Source: Comamonas sp. Y33R10-2 (lineage in GTDB: Bacteria; Pseudomonadota; Gammaproteobacteria; Burkholderiales; Burkholderiaceae_C). From it: DNA of 64,000 nt. The stretch is from contig NZ_CP079925.1 of NCBI RefSeq assembly GCF_019355935.1, positions 2,356,001 to 2,420,000 on the forward strand, in the 5' to 3' direction. How positions within the stretch are numbered: position 1 is the stretch's first letter; each line of letters opens with the position of its first letter. Made by a program: the position numbers and the translations under genes. Below are positions 36,163 through 43,950 of this stretch, in pieces. Under the pieces are notes generated by a model, which worked only from the letters and a program-made list of their open reading frames with translations, was not told the DNA's origin and did not search any database.

Positions 36163-36387
36163 ACTGAAACCACGCTGGCCAGCTGCGGCGAAGTGCAATG
36201 CGGCTATTGCACGGCAGTGCATGGTGATATGCATGAGCGGGCTACACCAACAGCTGCCCGCCCCAGCGCTCAAGAGGCCTAAGCGCTGATGTGCGTAAAC
36301 CTTTGCCTCTGTACGGGCTATGGTGGTATCAAGCGTGCCGTGGATTCGCTTATCCCGCCTCAAAACGCCTCAGTTCACAACTCCTAA
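36163..36387 (+). pseudogene. Remnant of a molybdenum-hydroxylase [2Fe-2S] subunit (xanthine dehydrogenase/CoxS-like)
   Basis: In one reading frame the sequence gives GEVQCGYCT (Cys codons at 36199 and 36208) and, after an in-frame TAA at 36280, VNLCLCTGYGGIKRAV (Cys codons at 36304 and 36310). These match the two cysteine motifs of the C-terminal [2Fe-2S] domain in CO/xanthine dehydrogenase small subunits, QCGYCTPG and NLCRCTGY. The 31 codons between the motifs equal the spacing I recall for the family. The ferredoxin-like N-terminal half is not recognisable. The remnant follows the deaminase by about 100 bp and suggests that a hydroxylase once belonged to this group. Confidence 0.6.
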
Positions 36388-36452
36388 TTTCATAGCTACA
36401 TGTCTTTATCAATCAGGCACGCCATGCTTGTTTGACTATAAAAATAAGATTG
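36388..36452. repeat. Dispersed intergenic repeat (degenerate)
   Basis: ATTTCATAGCTACATGTC ... CATGCTTGTTTGACTAT is similar in layout to 37552-37612 and 20636-20695. No gene is visible between here and 36588. Confidence 0.4.
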
Positions 36453-36587
36453 AAGGTGTAGGCGGCTTCGCGGCTTGCCCTCTTAGCAACCCACAAGCAC
36501 TCGCTTCATTGCCATGGCGAGCTGCGCAAAACGGGACAATAGAGGTCTTGGGCACAGCCGTGCCCGCAGACAACTCGGCCCAGGCCG

Positions 36588-37553
36588 ATGAATGCCATGA
36601 CAAAAAATCTTGCTGCTTACGCGCTGGGTCTGGGTTTGAGCCTGGGCACCAGCGGCTGGGCCATTGCCGCCCCCCCCCTGCTCACGCCCGAGCAGTTGCA
36701 ACCCTTGCTCGATCAAGCCCATGTGCGCTTGATCGACATTCGCGACCCCAAGTCTTTTGAGGCGGGCCATATCGCCCAAGCCGCCAATGCCCCCTATGGC
36801 AAATGGCGCGGCCCAGCCACCAACCCCGGCGAGCTGCCCGATCAAGCCAAGCTGGTCGAGCTAGTGCAGTCTCTGGGCCTTACCGCCAGCACCCATGCTG
36901 TGGTGATTTCTAGCGGCGCCGACAACACCGACTTTGGTGCCATGGCCCGCGTCTACTGGACGCTGAAAAGCCTGGGCCTAACTGAGCTTTCCATCGTCAA
37001 CGGCGGCATGAAGGCCTGGCAAGCCGCTGGCAAGCCCGTGGGCAAGGCCAAGGTGTCCATCACGCCTAGCAGCTATGCGCCCACGTTTGACGCCAACTGG
37101 CTGGCCACGCGGCAAGATATTGGCAAGCACCTTGACTTGTCCAACGCAGCACTGGTGGACTCGCGCCCCGACGCTTTTTATCTCGGCAAAACCCGCGCGC
37201 CTACGGCCAAGGTCTCTGGCACTTTGCCCGGCGCGCAGCAGCTGGACTTCAACCAGTGGTTTGTGCCCGGCAGCACCTTGTTTGTGGATACGGCTAAAGC
37301 CAAGACCATTGCCAGCCAAATCCAGCGCCAGTCAGGCCAAGACATGGTCGCTTTTTGCAACACCGGCCACTGGGCAGCGACGGACTGGTTTGGCCTGTCT
37401 GAAATCGCAGGCTTGCCGAATGTGAAGCTGTACGCAGGCTCTATGGCGGACTGGACGCAATCGGCCGATGCACCGCGCATGAGCAATCAACCCAGCCGTG
37501 CTGAAGCGCTGTCGTATGACGCGAAAAAGTGGTGGGAAAAGACTTTTAAATAA
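36588..37553 (+). CDS. Secreted double-rhodanese sulfurtransferase
   Basis: A 321-residue protein with an N-terminal signal peptide (LAAYALGLGLSLGTSGWAIA, ending near residue 27) and two rhodanese domains. Domain 1 (about 35-155) has VVISSGADN where the active-site loop should be, so its catalytic Cys is missing. Domain 2 (about 175-300) keeps a Cys in VAFCNTGHWAA. It would transfer sulfane sulfur in the periplasm. It lies 57 bp upstream of the YeeE/YedE transporter gene on the same strand, suggesting a joint sulfur-uptake role. ATG 36588 or 36597 may be used. Confidence 0.88.
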   Translation: MNAMTKNLAAYALGLGLSLGTSGWAIAAPPLLTPEQLQPLLDQAHVRLIDIRDPKSFEAGHIAQAANAPYGKWRGPATNPGELPDQAKLVELVQSLGLTASTHAVVISSGADNTDFGAMARVYWTLKSLGLTELSIVNGGMKAWQAAGKPVGKAKVSITPSSYAPTFDANWLATRQDIGKHLDLSNAALVDSRPDAFYLGKTRAPTAKVSGTLPGAQQLDFNQWFVPGSTLFVDTAKAKTIASQIQRQSGQDMVAFCNTGHWAATDWFGLSEIAGLPNVKLYAGSMADWTQSADAPRMSNQPSRAEALSYDAKKWWEKTFK

Positions 37554-37612
37554 AAACAAGCTACAGCCCTGATGTATCAAGCGCTGGCAGCTATCAAATC
37601 AATATCAATAAT
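37552..37612. repeat. Dispersed intergenic repeat between rhodanese and YeeE genes
   Basis: AAACAAGCTACAGCCC ... AAGCGCTGGCAGCTATCAAA: a partial palindrome of the AGCTGCCAGCGCTT type that I recall as common in Comamonadaceae intergenic DNA. Confidence 0.5.
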
Positions 37613-38708
37613 GAAACGACTTCCTATCACGGCCTTGCTGGTCGTCTTTTTTGGCTGGCTGCTATGGTCAGTTTCAGTGCGCCAAGCTGCGCTGTTTGCC
37701 GTGGGCATTGGCCTTGGCGCCGTGCTGGCTGGCAAGCGCTTTGGCTTTACCACCGGCTGGCGCATGCTGGTTGAGGAAAAAGACGGCAGCGGCATCTTTG
37801 GCCAGCTCTTGCTGCTGGCGCTGGCCGCAGCGCTGGCCATGCCTTTGCTGGGGCACTTTCCGGAACTGACCGCCGCGCTTGGCCCGCCCAGCATCAGCTT
37901 GCTGGTCGGCGCTTTTGTGTTTGGTCTATGCATGCAAATTGCCGACGGCTGCGGCAGCGGTACCTTATACAAAGCAGGCTTGGGTATTCCCATGAATGCG
38001 GCCATCTTGCCTTTGTTTGCCATTGGCAGTTTTATGGGCAGCCTGCATCTGGGCTGGTGGCTTGATTTGGGCAATACCGCGCCTATCGGTTTGGTCACGC
38101 AATGGGGCTGGGTACCAGCGCTGATCGCTACCTTGGCCGCTTTAGCTGTGATTGCCGCAGGCGTCGCTCTCTATGTCAAAAAAGCCAATGCCAAGCTCAA
38201 TCGCCCTGCCAAAGCTTTGCTCTCGCGCAAGTGGCTGGTGGGCGCTGTGCTGCTGGCCATTTTGGCCACACTCAACCTCATCATCGCGGGCCAGCCTTGG
38301 GGCGTGGTCTATGGCTTTGGCCTGTGGGCTGCCAAGGTGGCCAATGCCACGGGAGCGGTTGATCTGGCCAGCAACTGGTTTTGGAGCCAGCCCGGCAACG
38401 CTGCGCGACTGCATGAAACCGTGCTGCTGGATGTGACCAGCATTACCAACATCGGCATTTTGGGCGGCGCACTGTGGATTGCCGCAGGCACACCCTCTGC
38501 CGCTAAACCACTGACAGGCACGCAATGGGTGGTTGCGCTGGTAGCAGGTCTGGTGCTGGGTTACAGCTCGCGCCTGGCCTTTGGCTGCAACGTGGGGGCC
38601 ATGCTCTCGGGCATCTCCACCGGCTCCATCCATGCATGGATTTGGGTGCCGCTTGCCTTTGTGGGCACCATCTTCGGCCTGCGCATCCGCCGCCATTTCG
38701 GCTTTTAA
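37611..38708 (+). CDS. YeeE/YedE family membrane transporter (thiosulfate/sulfur-compound uptake)
   Basis: A 365-residue polytopic protein with roughly ten membrane segments arranged as two similar halves. The conserved Cys-containing loops are visible: QIADGCGSGTLYKAG in the first half and AFGCNVGAMLSGISTGS in the second. These correspond to the cysteines that relay thiosulfate in TsuA (YeeE). The neighbouring secreted rhodanese fits a system that captures and imports reduced sulfur. The ATG at 37611 is chosen over a TTG-type extension because the repeat element lies in front of it. Confidence 0.88.
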   Translation: MKRLPITALLVVFFGWLLWSVSVRQAALFAVGIGLGAVLAGKRFGFTTGWRMLVEEKDGSGIFGQLLLLALAAALAMPLLGHFPELTAALGPPSISLLVGAFVFGLCMQIADGCGSGTLYKAGLGIPMNAAILPLFAIGSFMGSLHLGWWLDLGNTAPIGLVTQWGWVPALIATLAALAVIAAGVALYVKKANAKLNRPAKALLSRKWLVGAVLLAILATLNLIIAGQPWGVVYGFGLWAAKVANATGAVDLASNWFWSQPGNAARLHETVLLDVTSITNIGILGGALWIAAGTPSAAKPLTGTQWVVALVAGLVLGYSSRLAFGCNVGAMLSGISTGSIHAWIWVPLAFVGTIFGLRIRRHFGF

Positions 38709-38722
38709 GCAAGGACACTGTT

Positions 38723-38896
38723 ATGACTTCACAAAACACCTTGCGCGCTGTCTTTTGGGCGGTACTGGTCATTTTTCTAGCGTGGGATTTTCACACCTCT
38801 CCAGCCATCGACCTCCGATTTGAAGCACCGCTGATTGCAGCAGGCTCAGGCCAAGCAGCACAGGGCGGACACTGCTCCATGCCTTCAGGCAAGTAA
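38723..38896 (+). CDS. Small membrane-anchored protein with C-terminal Cys
   Basis: A 57-residue protein with AAGGA before the ATG. It has a single membrane segment (TLRAVFWAVLVIFLAWDF, about residues 6-23) and a short tail ending GGHCSMPSGK with one Cys. It begins 14 bp after the YeeE/YedE stop and ends just before a terminator, so it belongs to that operon. I recognise no family. The Cys tail might handle sulfur, which is speculation. Confidence 0.65.
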   Translation: MTSQNTLRAVFWAVLVIFLAWDFHTSPAIDLRFEAPLIAAGSGQAAQGGHCSMPSGK

Positions 38897-38912
38897 GCAC
38901 CGCCATCAAAAA

Positions 38913-38941
38913 AGCCCAGTCATATACGACTGGGCTTTTTT
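38913..38941. terminator. Bidirectional terminator between the sulfur operon and the DedA-rhodanese gene
   Basis: The stem AGCCCAGTC/GACTGGGCT (38913-38936) has A-rich and T-rich flanks on its two sides and separates two convergent genes. Confidence 0.9.
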
Positions 38942-38961
38942 GCGCCTTCAGATGTATTCAC

Positions 38962-39927
38962 TCAGGGCTTCGTAACTGCTGCTGGGACACCTTCAAGCTG
39001 TTGCCCAGCCGCTTCCCAAGCAGACAAGCCGCCTTCGAGCGGACGCACATATTGAAAGCCGGCGCGCTGCAAGAGTTTGGCAACGGTGGCGGCAGAGACT
39101 TCGTTGGGACAGTCGCAATACACCACTAAGCCGTGACTATGCCGCTCGGCAGGCAACAAAGCTGCATAAGCGGCCTTGCCCTTTTTAGCGCCTGCCAGCC
39201 AAGCATGAGCACCGGGGATATGGCTCACTTCAAACAGCACAGGCTCGCGCACATCAATCAGCGTGGGGCTCACGCCTTGAGCGTGCAAATCAGCCAGTTC
39301 ATTGACCGAGATGCGCGGCATCTTCAGCGCACGCACCATGCGTTGGCGCAGCAGCCATTTGCGCATCAAAAACACGGCAAAAGCAACCGTCAAAAGCAGC
39401 AGCCCCCATTTACCTAAGGCAGTCAGCACATCAAGCAAGTCCTGCACTGTGGTGCTGAACAGCGAGCCCAGAAACACGGCCGAGCCCACCCAAATCAACG
39501 CGCCTAAAGTATCAAACAGCAAAAAAGTGCGAAATGGTGTGCCCACCACACCCGCCAACGCGCTGGCAATAGAGGCAAAACCGGGCACGAATTTGGCCAC
39601 CAGCAAAGACTTGGCTCCCCAGCGGCCATAAACGGATTCAGTCTGGCGAATGCAAGCATCGGGCGAGAGCGAAATACGGCAGATTCGCCCCAGCACCCTA
39701 TGCCCATAGGCCTTGCCTGCACGGTACCAAAGCACATCGGCAATCAGCGCAGCCACCACGGCGACCACAGTGAGCCAGCCTAAGCGCGCAAGGCTGCCTC
39801 CTTCAAGTGCGCCCGTCACCACCAGCACCGGGTAAGCCGGAATGGGCGCACCCAGCTGCTCAATCAGCACATTGAGAAAGACGATGCCAAAGCCGTATTC
39901 CCGAATTAAATCAACCATCCACTCCAT
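38962..39927 (-). CDS. DedA-family membrane protein fused to a rhodanese domain
   Basis: A 321-residue fusion. The N-terminal DedA/SNARE-associated part (residues 1-190) has several membrane segments and family marks IEQLGAPIPAYPVL and VAKFVPGFASIASALAG. The C-terminal rhodanese domain (about 205-310) carries LIDVREPVLFEVSHIPGA and an active-site Cys in VVYCDCPNEVSA. DedA proteins are lipid flippases or transport proteins; the rhodanese part would lie in the cytoplasm if topology is usual. It is convergent with the sulfur-uptake operon. Confidence 0.9.
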   Translation of the reverse strand: MEWMVDLIREYGFGIVFLNVLIEQLGAPIPAYPVLVVTGALEGGSLARLGWLTVVAVVAALIADVLWYRAGKAYGHRVLGRICRISLSPDACIRQTESVYGRWGAKSLLVAKFVPGFASIASALAGVVGTPFRTFLLFDTLGALIWVGSAVFLGSLFSTTVQDLLDVLTALGKWGLLLLTVAFAVFLMRKWLLRQRMVRALKMPRISVNELADLHAQGVSPTLIDVREPVLFEVSHIPGAHAWLAGAKKGKAAYAALLPAERHSHGLVVYCDCPNEVSAATVAKLLQRAGFQYVRPLEGGLSAWEAAGQQLEGVPAAVTKP

Positions 39928-40126
39928 AACCCAACCTCCTCAAGCCTGCTCAACGCTGCTAAGAATTTGTGCGCCGATGCTAGCGGGCCTCAAACATCCT
40001 CGGGGCTTGAAGGTTGGTGCCGCCGCAACTTTGCAACTCGCGCAGACTTGCCAGAGCACAGAGAGCCATGCACACTGGGAGTGCCCCTCGTGGCCAATTT
40101 CTCTTTTGAATTCGCGAAACTCTGCA

Positions 40127-40429
40127 ATGAATCTTCCTGACACCTTTGGTCTTGAAATCGCCAGCCGCCTCGCTTTGCATGAGGCTTTGCTGGAAAACCT
40201 CTACACCAACTTGCTGCGCAAGATGCCCGATGGGCAGCAGCGCTGGAAAGGCTTTGAAGAGATGCTGGTGCAAGCCATGGGCGACTTGCAAGCACCGCGC
40301 GAGCTTCAATCCGAAGAAGAAAAACAATGGCTGGCGCAGCAGCGCGCCACGACTCAGTTGCTGGCTCGGCAGTTTGTTGCCAGAGTAGCAAGCAATCAAA
40401 ATTGGGATGAAAAACCTACTCAAGCCTAA
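40127..40429 (+). CDS. Hypothetical protein, 100 residues
   Basis: A predicted soluble helical protein beginning MNLPDTFGLEIASRLALHEA, with charged heptad-like stretches (NLYTNLLRKM, LQSEEEKQWLAQQR). It is divergent from the DedA-rhodanese gene and is followed by a terminator. No clear ribosome-binding site precedes ATG 40127. A longer frame to 39842 crosses the neighbouring gene's start and is unlikely. I recognise no family. Confidence 0.5.
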   Translation: MNLPDTFGLEIASRLALHEALLENLYTNLLRKMPDGQQRWKGFEEMLVQAMGDLQAPRELQSEEEKQWLAQQRATTQLLARQFVARVASNQNWDEKPTQA

Positions 40430-40455
40430 TCAAATCATGCACTAGTAGCTATAAA

Positions 40456-40482
40456 AAAAGGATCACCAAGGTGATCCTTTTT
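40456..40482. terminator. Bidirectional terminator
   Basis: The stem AAAAGGATCACC/GGTGATCCTTTT with a one-base loop lies between the convergent gene ends at 40429 and 40488. Confidence 0.85.
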
Positions 40483-40487
40483 ACTGT

Positions 40488-41369
40488 TCATAGTGCATCG
40501 CGCTTTTTATCGAACTCCAACAATCGCACGGCGTTGCCCTTCAAAATTCCGGGCATGACTTCAGGTTTAAAGCCTGCAACTTCAAAATCCTTCATCCAAC
40601 GGTCTGGCGTGATCAGCGGGAAGTCGCTGCCAAACAGCACGCGGTCTTTGAGCAAGGTGTTGGCGTACTGCACTAGTTGCTTGGGAAAGTACTTGGGGCT
40701 CCAGCCCGAAAGATCAATCCAGACATTGGGCTTGTGCAGTGCCACTGAAATCGCCTCGTCCTGCCAGGGAAAGCTGGGATGGGCCATAACGATTTGCATA
40801 TCGCCAAAGTCCACCGCCACATCATCGAGCAGCATGGGGTTGCTGTAGGCCAAGCGCAGGCCGCCGCCGCACTTCATACCGCTGCCAATGCCGCTATGAC
40901 CGGTGTGAAAAATAGCAGGCAACTTATAGTGATTGATGACTTCGTAAATCGGCCAAGCCATGCGGTCGTAGGGATTGAAGCCCTGTACCGTAGGGTGAAA
41001 CTTAAAGCCTTTCACGCCGCACTCGGTAATCAAACGCTCTGCCTCGCGCGCGCCCATCTTGCCTTTGTGGGGGTCAATGCTGGCAAAAGCCACCATCATG
41101 TCGCTGTTCTCGCGGGCAGCGTCAGCGATCTCTTCGTTGGGGATACGGCGGCGGCCCGTCTGTGATTCGCTATCCACCGTGAACATCACCAAACCAATCT
41201 TGCGCTCGCGGTAGTAGGCAATGGTCTCTGCAATCGTGGGGCGCAGCGAGCTGCCAAAGTACTTGTCTGCCGCGCGATCAAATTCCTCGCCATAGTTGTC
41301 GAAGGGGTTGCGGCAACTGACTTCGGCGTGCGTATGAAAATCGATGGCGATCAGGTCTTGATGATTCAT
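40488..41369 (-). CDS. Amidohydrolase family protein (ACMSD-like, PF04909 type)
   Basis: A 293-residue metal-dependent TIM-barrel hydrolase or decarboxylase. Metal-binding segments are IDFHTHAEV (residues 8-16), the His pair in IFHTGHSG and AHPSFPWQDEA, and the late Asp in LFGSDFPL. Related enzymes decarboxylate or hydrolyse aromatic or lactone acids. The ATG at 41369 is preferred to the earlier frame start at 41393. It lies 211 bp after tctA on the same strand, but the terminator at 41498 separates it. It may process what the Tct system imports. Confidence 0.85.
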   Translation of the reverse strand: MNHQDLIAIDFHTHAEVSCRNPFDNYGEEFDRAADKYFGSSLRPTIAETIAYYRERKIGLVMFTVDSESQTGRRRIPNEEIADAARENSDMMVAFASIDPHKGKMGAREAERLITECGVKGFKFHPTVQGFNPYDRMAWPIYEVINHYKLPAIFHTGHSGIGSGMKCGGGLRLAYSNPMLLDDVAVDFGDMQIVMAHPSFPWQDEAISVALHKPNVWIDLSGWSPKYFPKQLVQYANTLLKDRVLFGSDFPLITPDRWMKDFEVAGFKPEVMPGILKGNAVRLLEFDKKRDAL

Positions 41370-41490
41370 GAATTCAGCCTGCTTAGGCCTCAATTAGATA
41401 TTTCTCATAACTATAAAAACAAACAGAACTAGCTTTACCGAGGGCTATCCCTAGCTTTCAAAGCAATTACACCAATCTGTCATTCGTACA

Positions 41491-41525
41491 GAAAAAATCC
41501 CCTGTGCAGACAACTGAACAGGGGA
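41491..41525 (-). terminator. Terminator of the tctCBA operon
   Basis: The stem TCCCCTGT/ACAGGGGA (41498-41525), with A-run 41492-41497 giving the minus-strand T-tract, lies 55 bp past tctA. Confidence 0.8.
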
Positions 41526-41580
41526 TGTGAATGCAACGGGCTCCATGCGTGAAGCACCCGCAGCAGCTTAGAGAAGTCGA

Positions 41581-43098
41581 TCAGGCCGCTGTTGCCTGCC
41601 GCGCCTGTTTAGCGTCCGACATGCGCTTCAGAACACGGGGAACGATCAACACCGACAGCACGATGATGATCAGCGTCAGCGACATGGGGCGCTGCAAGAA
41701 TATCCACCAGCTGCCTTCGCCAATCGACACCGCGTTACGCATTTGCGCTTCAGCCAAGGGGCCCAAAATCATGCCCACCACCACAGGGGCAGTGGGGAAG
41801 TCAAAGCGACGCATGATCACGCCCAGCACGCCAATGCCGTAGAGCAGGAACAGATCAAATGCGCTCTGGCGCATGCCGTAAGCACCCACCGTTGCGAAAA
41901 TCAAAATACCGGCGTACAGCTGAGGACGTGGAATCTTCAGCAGCTTGACCCACAGGCCCACCATAGGCAGGTTCAGCACCAGCAGCATCACGTTGCCGAT
42001 GTACAGAGATGCAATCAGCGCCCAGACCAGAGCGGCCGAGGTCGTGAACAGTTGGGGGCCGGGGTTGATGCCGTAGTTCTGGAATGCGCCCAGCAGCACA
42101 GCGGTAGTGTTGCTGGTAGGAATGCCCAGTGTCAGCAGAGGAATCAGCGCAGCCGTCACCGTGGCGTTGTTAGCGGCTTCGGGGCCTGCCACACCTTCAA
42201 TAGCGCCTTGCTTACCAAACTCGGCCTTGTCTTCGCCCTTCGCCAGCTTCTTTTCAGTCGCGTAGCTCAGGAAGGTCGGGATCTCGGTACCACCGGCAGG
42301 AATACAGCCAAACGGTGTACCAATGACAGTGCCGCGAATCCAGGCGGGAACCGAGCGCCTCCAGTCGCGCTTGGTCATGTGCACGCGGGTCAGTTTGTTC
42401 TGCGATTCTTCAACCTTGCCTTCATAGATGGCGGCATAAAGCACTTCAGCTACAGCAAACAGGCCCACAGCTACCAGCACGATGTCGATGCCGTCCAGTA
42501 ATTCCATCTGACCACCGGTGTAGCGGGCAGCGCCAGAAATCTGATCCATGCCGATCAGGCCAGCAGCTAGACCGACAAACAGCGCCGTCATACCGCGCAG
42601 CGAGCTTTGACCCAGCACCGCGCTCACGGTGGTGAAGGCCAAAACCATCAGCATAAAGTATTCAGGCGGGCCCAGCTTGACGGCAAAGTCAGCCACAAAT
42701 GGGGCAAACAGCGTCACAACAATCGTGGCAAAAGTACCCGCAAAAAAGGAGCCAATCGCTGCCGTCGCTAGCGCTGCACCTGCTCGCCCGCTTTTGGCCA
42801 TTTTGTTGCCCTCCATGGCCGTGACCATGGAGGCAGTTTCACCGGGCGTGTTCAGCAAGATGGAGGTGGTCGAGCCACCGTACATCGCGCCGTAATAAAT
42901 GCCGGAGAAGAAAATCATCGAAGCCGTCACATCCACCTTGGAGGTGATGGGCAGCAGCATGGCAACCGCCACCGCAGGACCGATGCCGGGCAGCACGCCC
43001 ACAGCCGTGCCTAAAGCACAACCAACCAACGCCCACAGTAAATTGACAGGAGTGATGGCCGTGGCAAAGCCGGCCATTAATGCGTTAAAAATATCCAT
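41581..43098 (-). CDS. tctA: TctA, large membrane subunit of the tripartite tricarboxylate transporter
   Basis: A 505-residue protein with about 11-12 membrane segments. Hallmarks include [17 protein letters not shown] (about 34-50), [23 protein letters not shown] and its second-half counterpart [17 protein letters not shown]. It forms the channel and works with TctB and the periplasmic TctC. ATG 43098 overlaps the tctB stop as TAATG, with GGGGTGG before it. Likely substrate is citrate or another carboxylate; specificity depends on TctC. Confidence 0.95.
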   Translation of the reverse strand: MDIFNALMAGFATAITPVNLLWALVGCALGTAVGVLPGIGPAVAVAMLLPITSKVDVTASMIFFSGIYYGAMYGGSTTSILLNTPGETASMVTAMEGNKMAKSGRAGAALATAAIGSFFAGTFATIVVTLFAPFVADFAVKLGPPEYFMLMVLAFTTVSAVLGQSSLRGMTALFVGLAAGLIGMDQISGAARYTGGQMELLDGIDIVLVAVGLFAVAEVLYAAIYEGKVEESQNKLTRVHMTKRDWRRSVPAWIRGTVIGTPFGCIPAGGTEIPTFLSYATEKKLAKGEDKAEFGKQGAIEGVAGPEAANNATVTAALIPLLTLGIPTSNTTAVLLGAFQNYGINPGPQLFTTSAALVWALIASLYIGNVMLLVLNLPMVGLWVKLLKIPRPQLYAGILIFATVGAYGMRQSAFDLFLLYGIGVLGVIMRRFDFPTAPVVVGMILGPLAEAQMRNAVSIGEGSWWIFLQRPMSLTLIIIVLSVLIVPRVLKRMSDAKQARQATAA

Positions 43099-43691
43099 TA
43101 CAGCCACCCCGTCTGAGTCAAGCCAGGCAGATTGATCGCCAGGAATTGGGTAAACATCCAGAACACAGGCGCAGAAATCAGCAGGCCGGTGATCGCATCC
43201 TTTATCAAGATGCTGGGTGCAGAGACATTGGTTTCATGGGCTGCACGGCGCAGGCCTTGCACAGCCAGCACATAGCACAGGGTGCAGCTGAAGATAAAGC
43301 CAATCGTGCCGATCAGCGCAGCATTGATAAGCAAGCCAGCGGAGACCCAGACAAAAGCGCCGATGTTAGCCTTGGCTTCGCCACCGGGATCAGCGGCATG
43401 GCGAAAGCCATCGGTCTGCGCTTCCCAGATCAGCATTGCGCCGCAAAGGCCCAGCACTGCTGCGCACACCCAAGGCAGAAAATTGGGTCCCACGCCGCCG
43501 TAGCCTGCATCACCAGGAATTTGCAGCGCGCCAATGGCCAGGGCAATGGCAACCAAAAGCACGCCACCGCCGACGATGGTTTGCGCCATCTTGGAGGGGA
43601 CATTGACGCTCTGCGGCTCATTAGGATCTGCGTAGGCCGAAACCTGCGCAGCCTCTGCGGCCTTGGCTAGATCTTGGTAGGAGTCAGACAT
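43098..43691 (-). CDS. tctB: TctB, small membrane subunit of the tripartite tricarboxylate transporter
   Basis: A 197-residue protein with four predicted membrane segments (about residues 35-55, 65-85, 110-145 and 170-190). TctB sequences are poorly conserved; the call rests on size, topology and position directly before tctA. The start codon is ATG 43691. The N-terminal 35 residues are hydrophilic and Ala/Glu-rich. Confidence 0.88.
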   Translation of the reverse strand: MSDSYQDLAKAAEAAQVSAYADPNEPQSVNVPSKMAQTIVGGGVLLVAIALAIGALQIPGDAGYGGVGPNFLPWVCAAVLGLCGAMLIWEAQTDGFRHAADPGGEAKANIGAFVWVSAGLLINAALIGTIGFIFSCTLCYVLAVQGLRRAAHETNVSAPSILIKDAITGLLISAPVFWMFTQFLAINLPGLTQTGWL

Positions 43692-43914
43692 GATGTTGAA
43701 GGCTTGATGTTCAAGGGCTTGATCATTCGCCGCAGAAGCTGATTGAGGATTTGATCCTTAAGGCAGCATTAGAGCGCCGATCACCGGGGTGCAAATGCAC
43801 CTGCCTTGCACTTGCAGCAAGACGGCCGAACATTTGCAAAAGAGAACCTAGGGCTGCGAAGAGAGAAAAAAGTCAGCAGGAAAGGCTGTGTTCGCACCCT
43901 ATGGAAAAAGACGT

Positions 43915-43941
43915 GGCAGCTCTGTGCATGACAAAGCTGCC
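43915..43941 (-). terminator. Attenuator-like hairpin between tctC and tctB
   Basis: The stem GGCAGCT/AGCTGCC is followed on the minus strand by ACGTCTTTTTCC. It lies directly after tctC in a 259-bp gap with no gene, and could let the binding protein be made in excess over TctAB. Confidence 0.55.
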
Positions 43942-43950
43942 CCGCCATCA

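Noticed and set aside
36320..36760. 146-codon plus-strand frame before the rhodanese gene
   Set aside because: It overlaps the rhodanese start in another frame and shows no family features; the true signal here is the iron-sulfur remnant.
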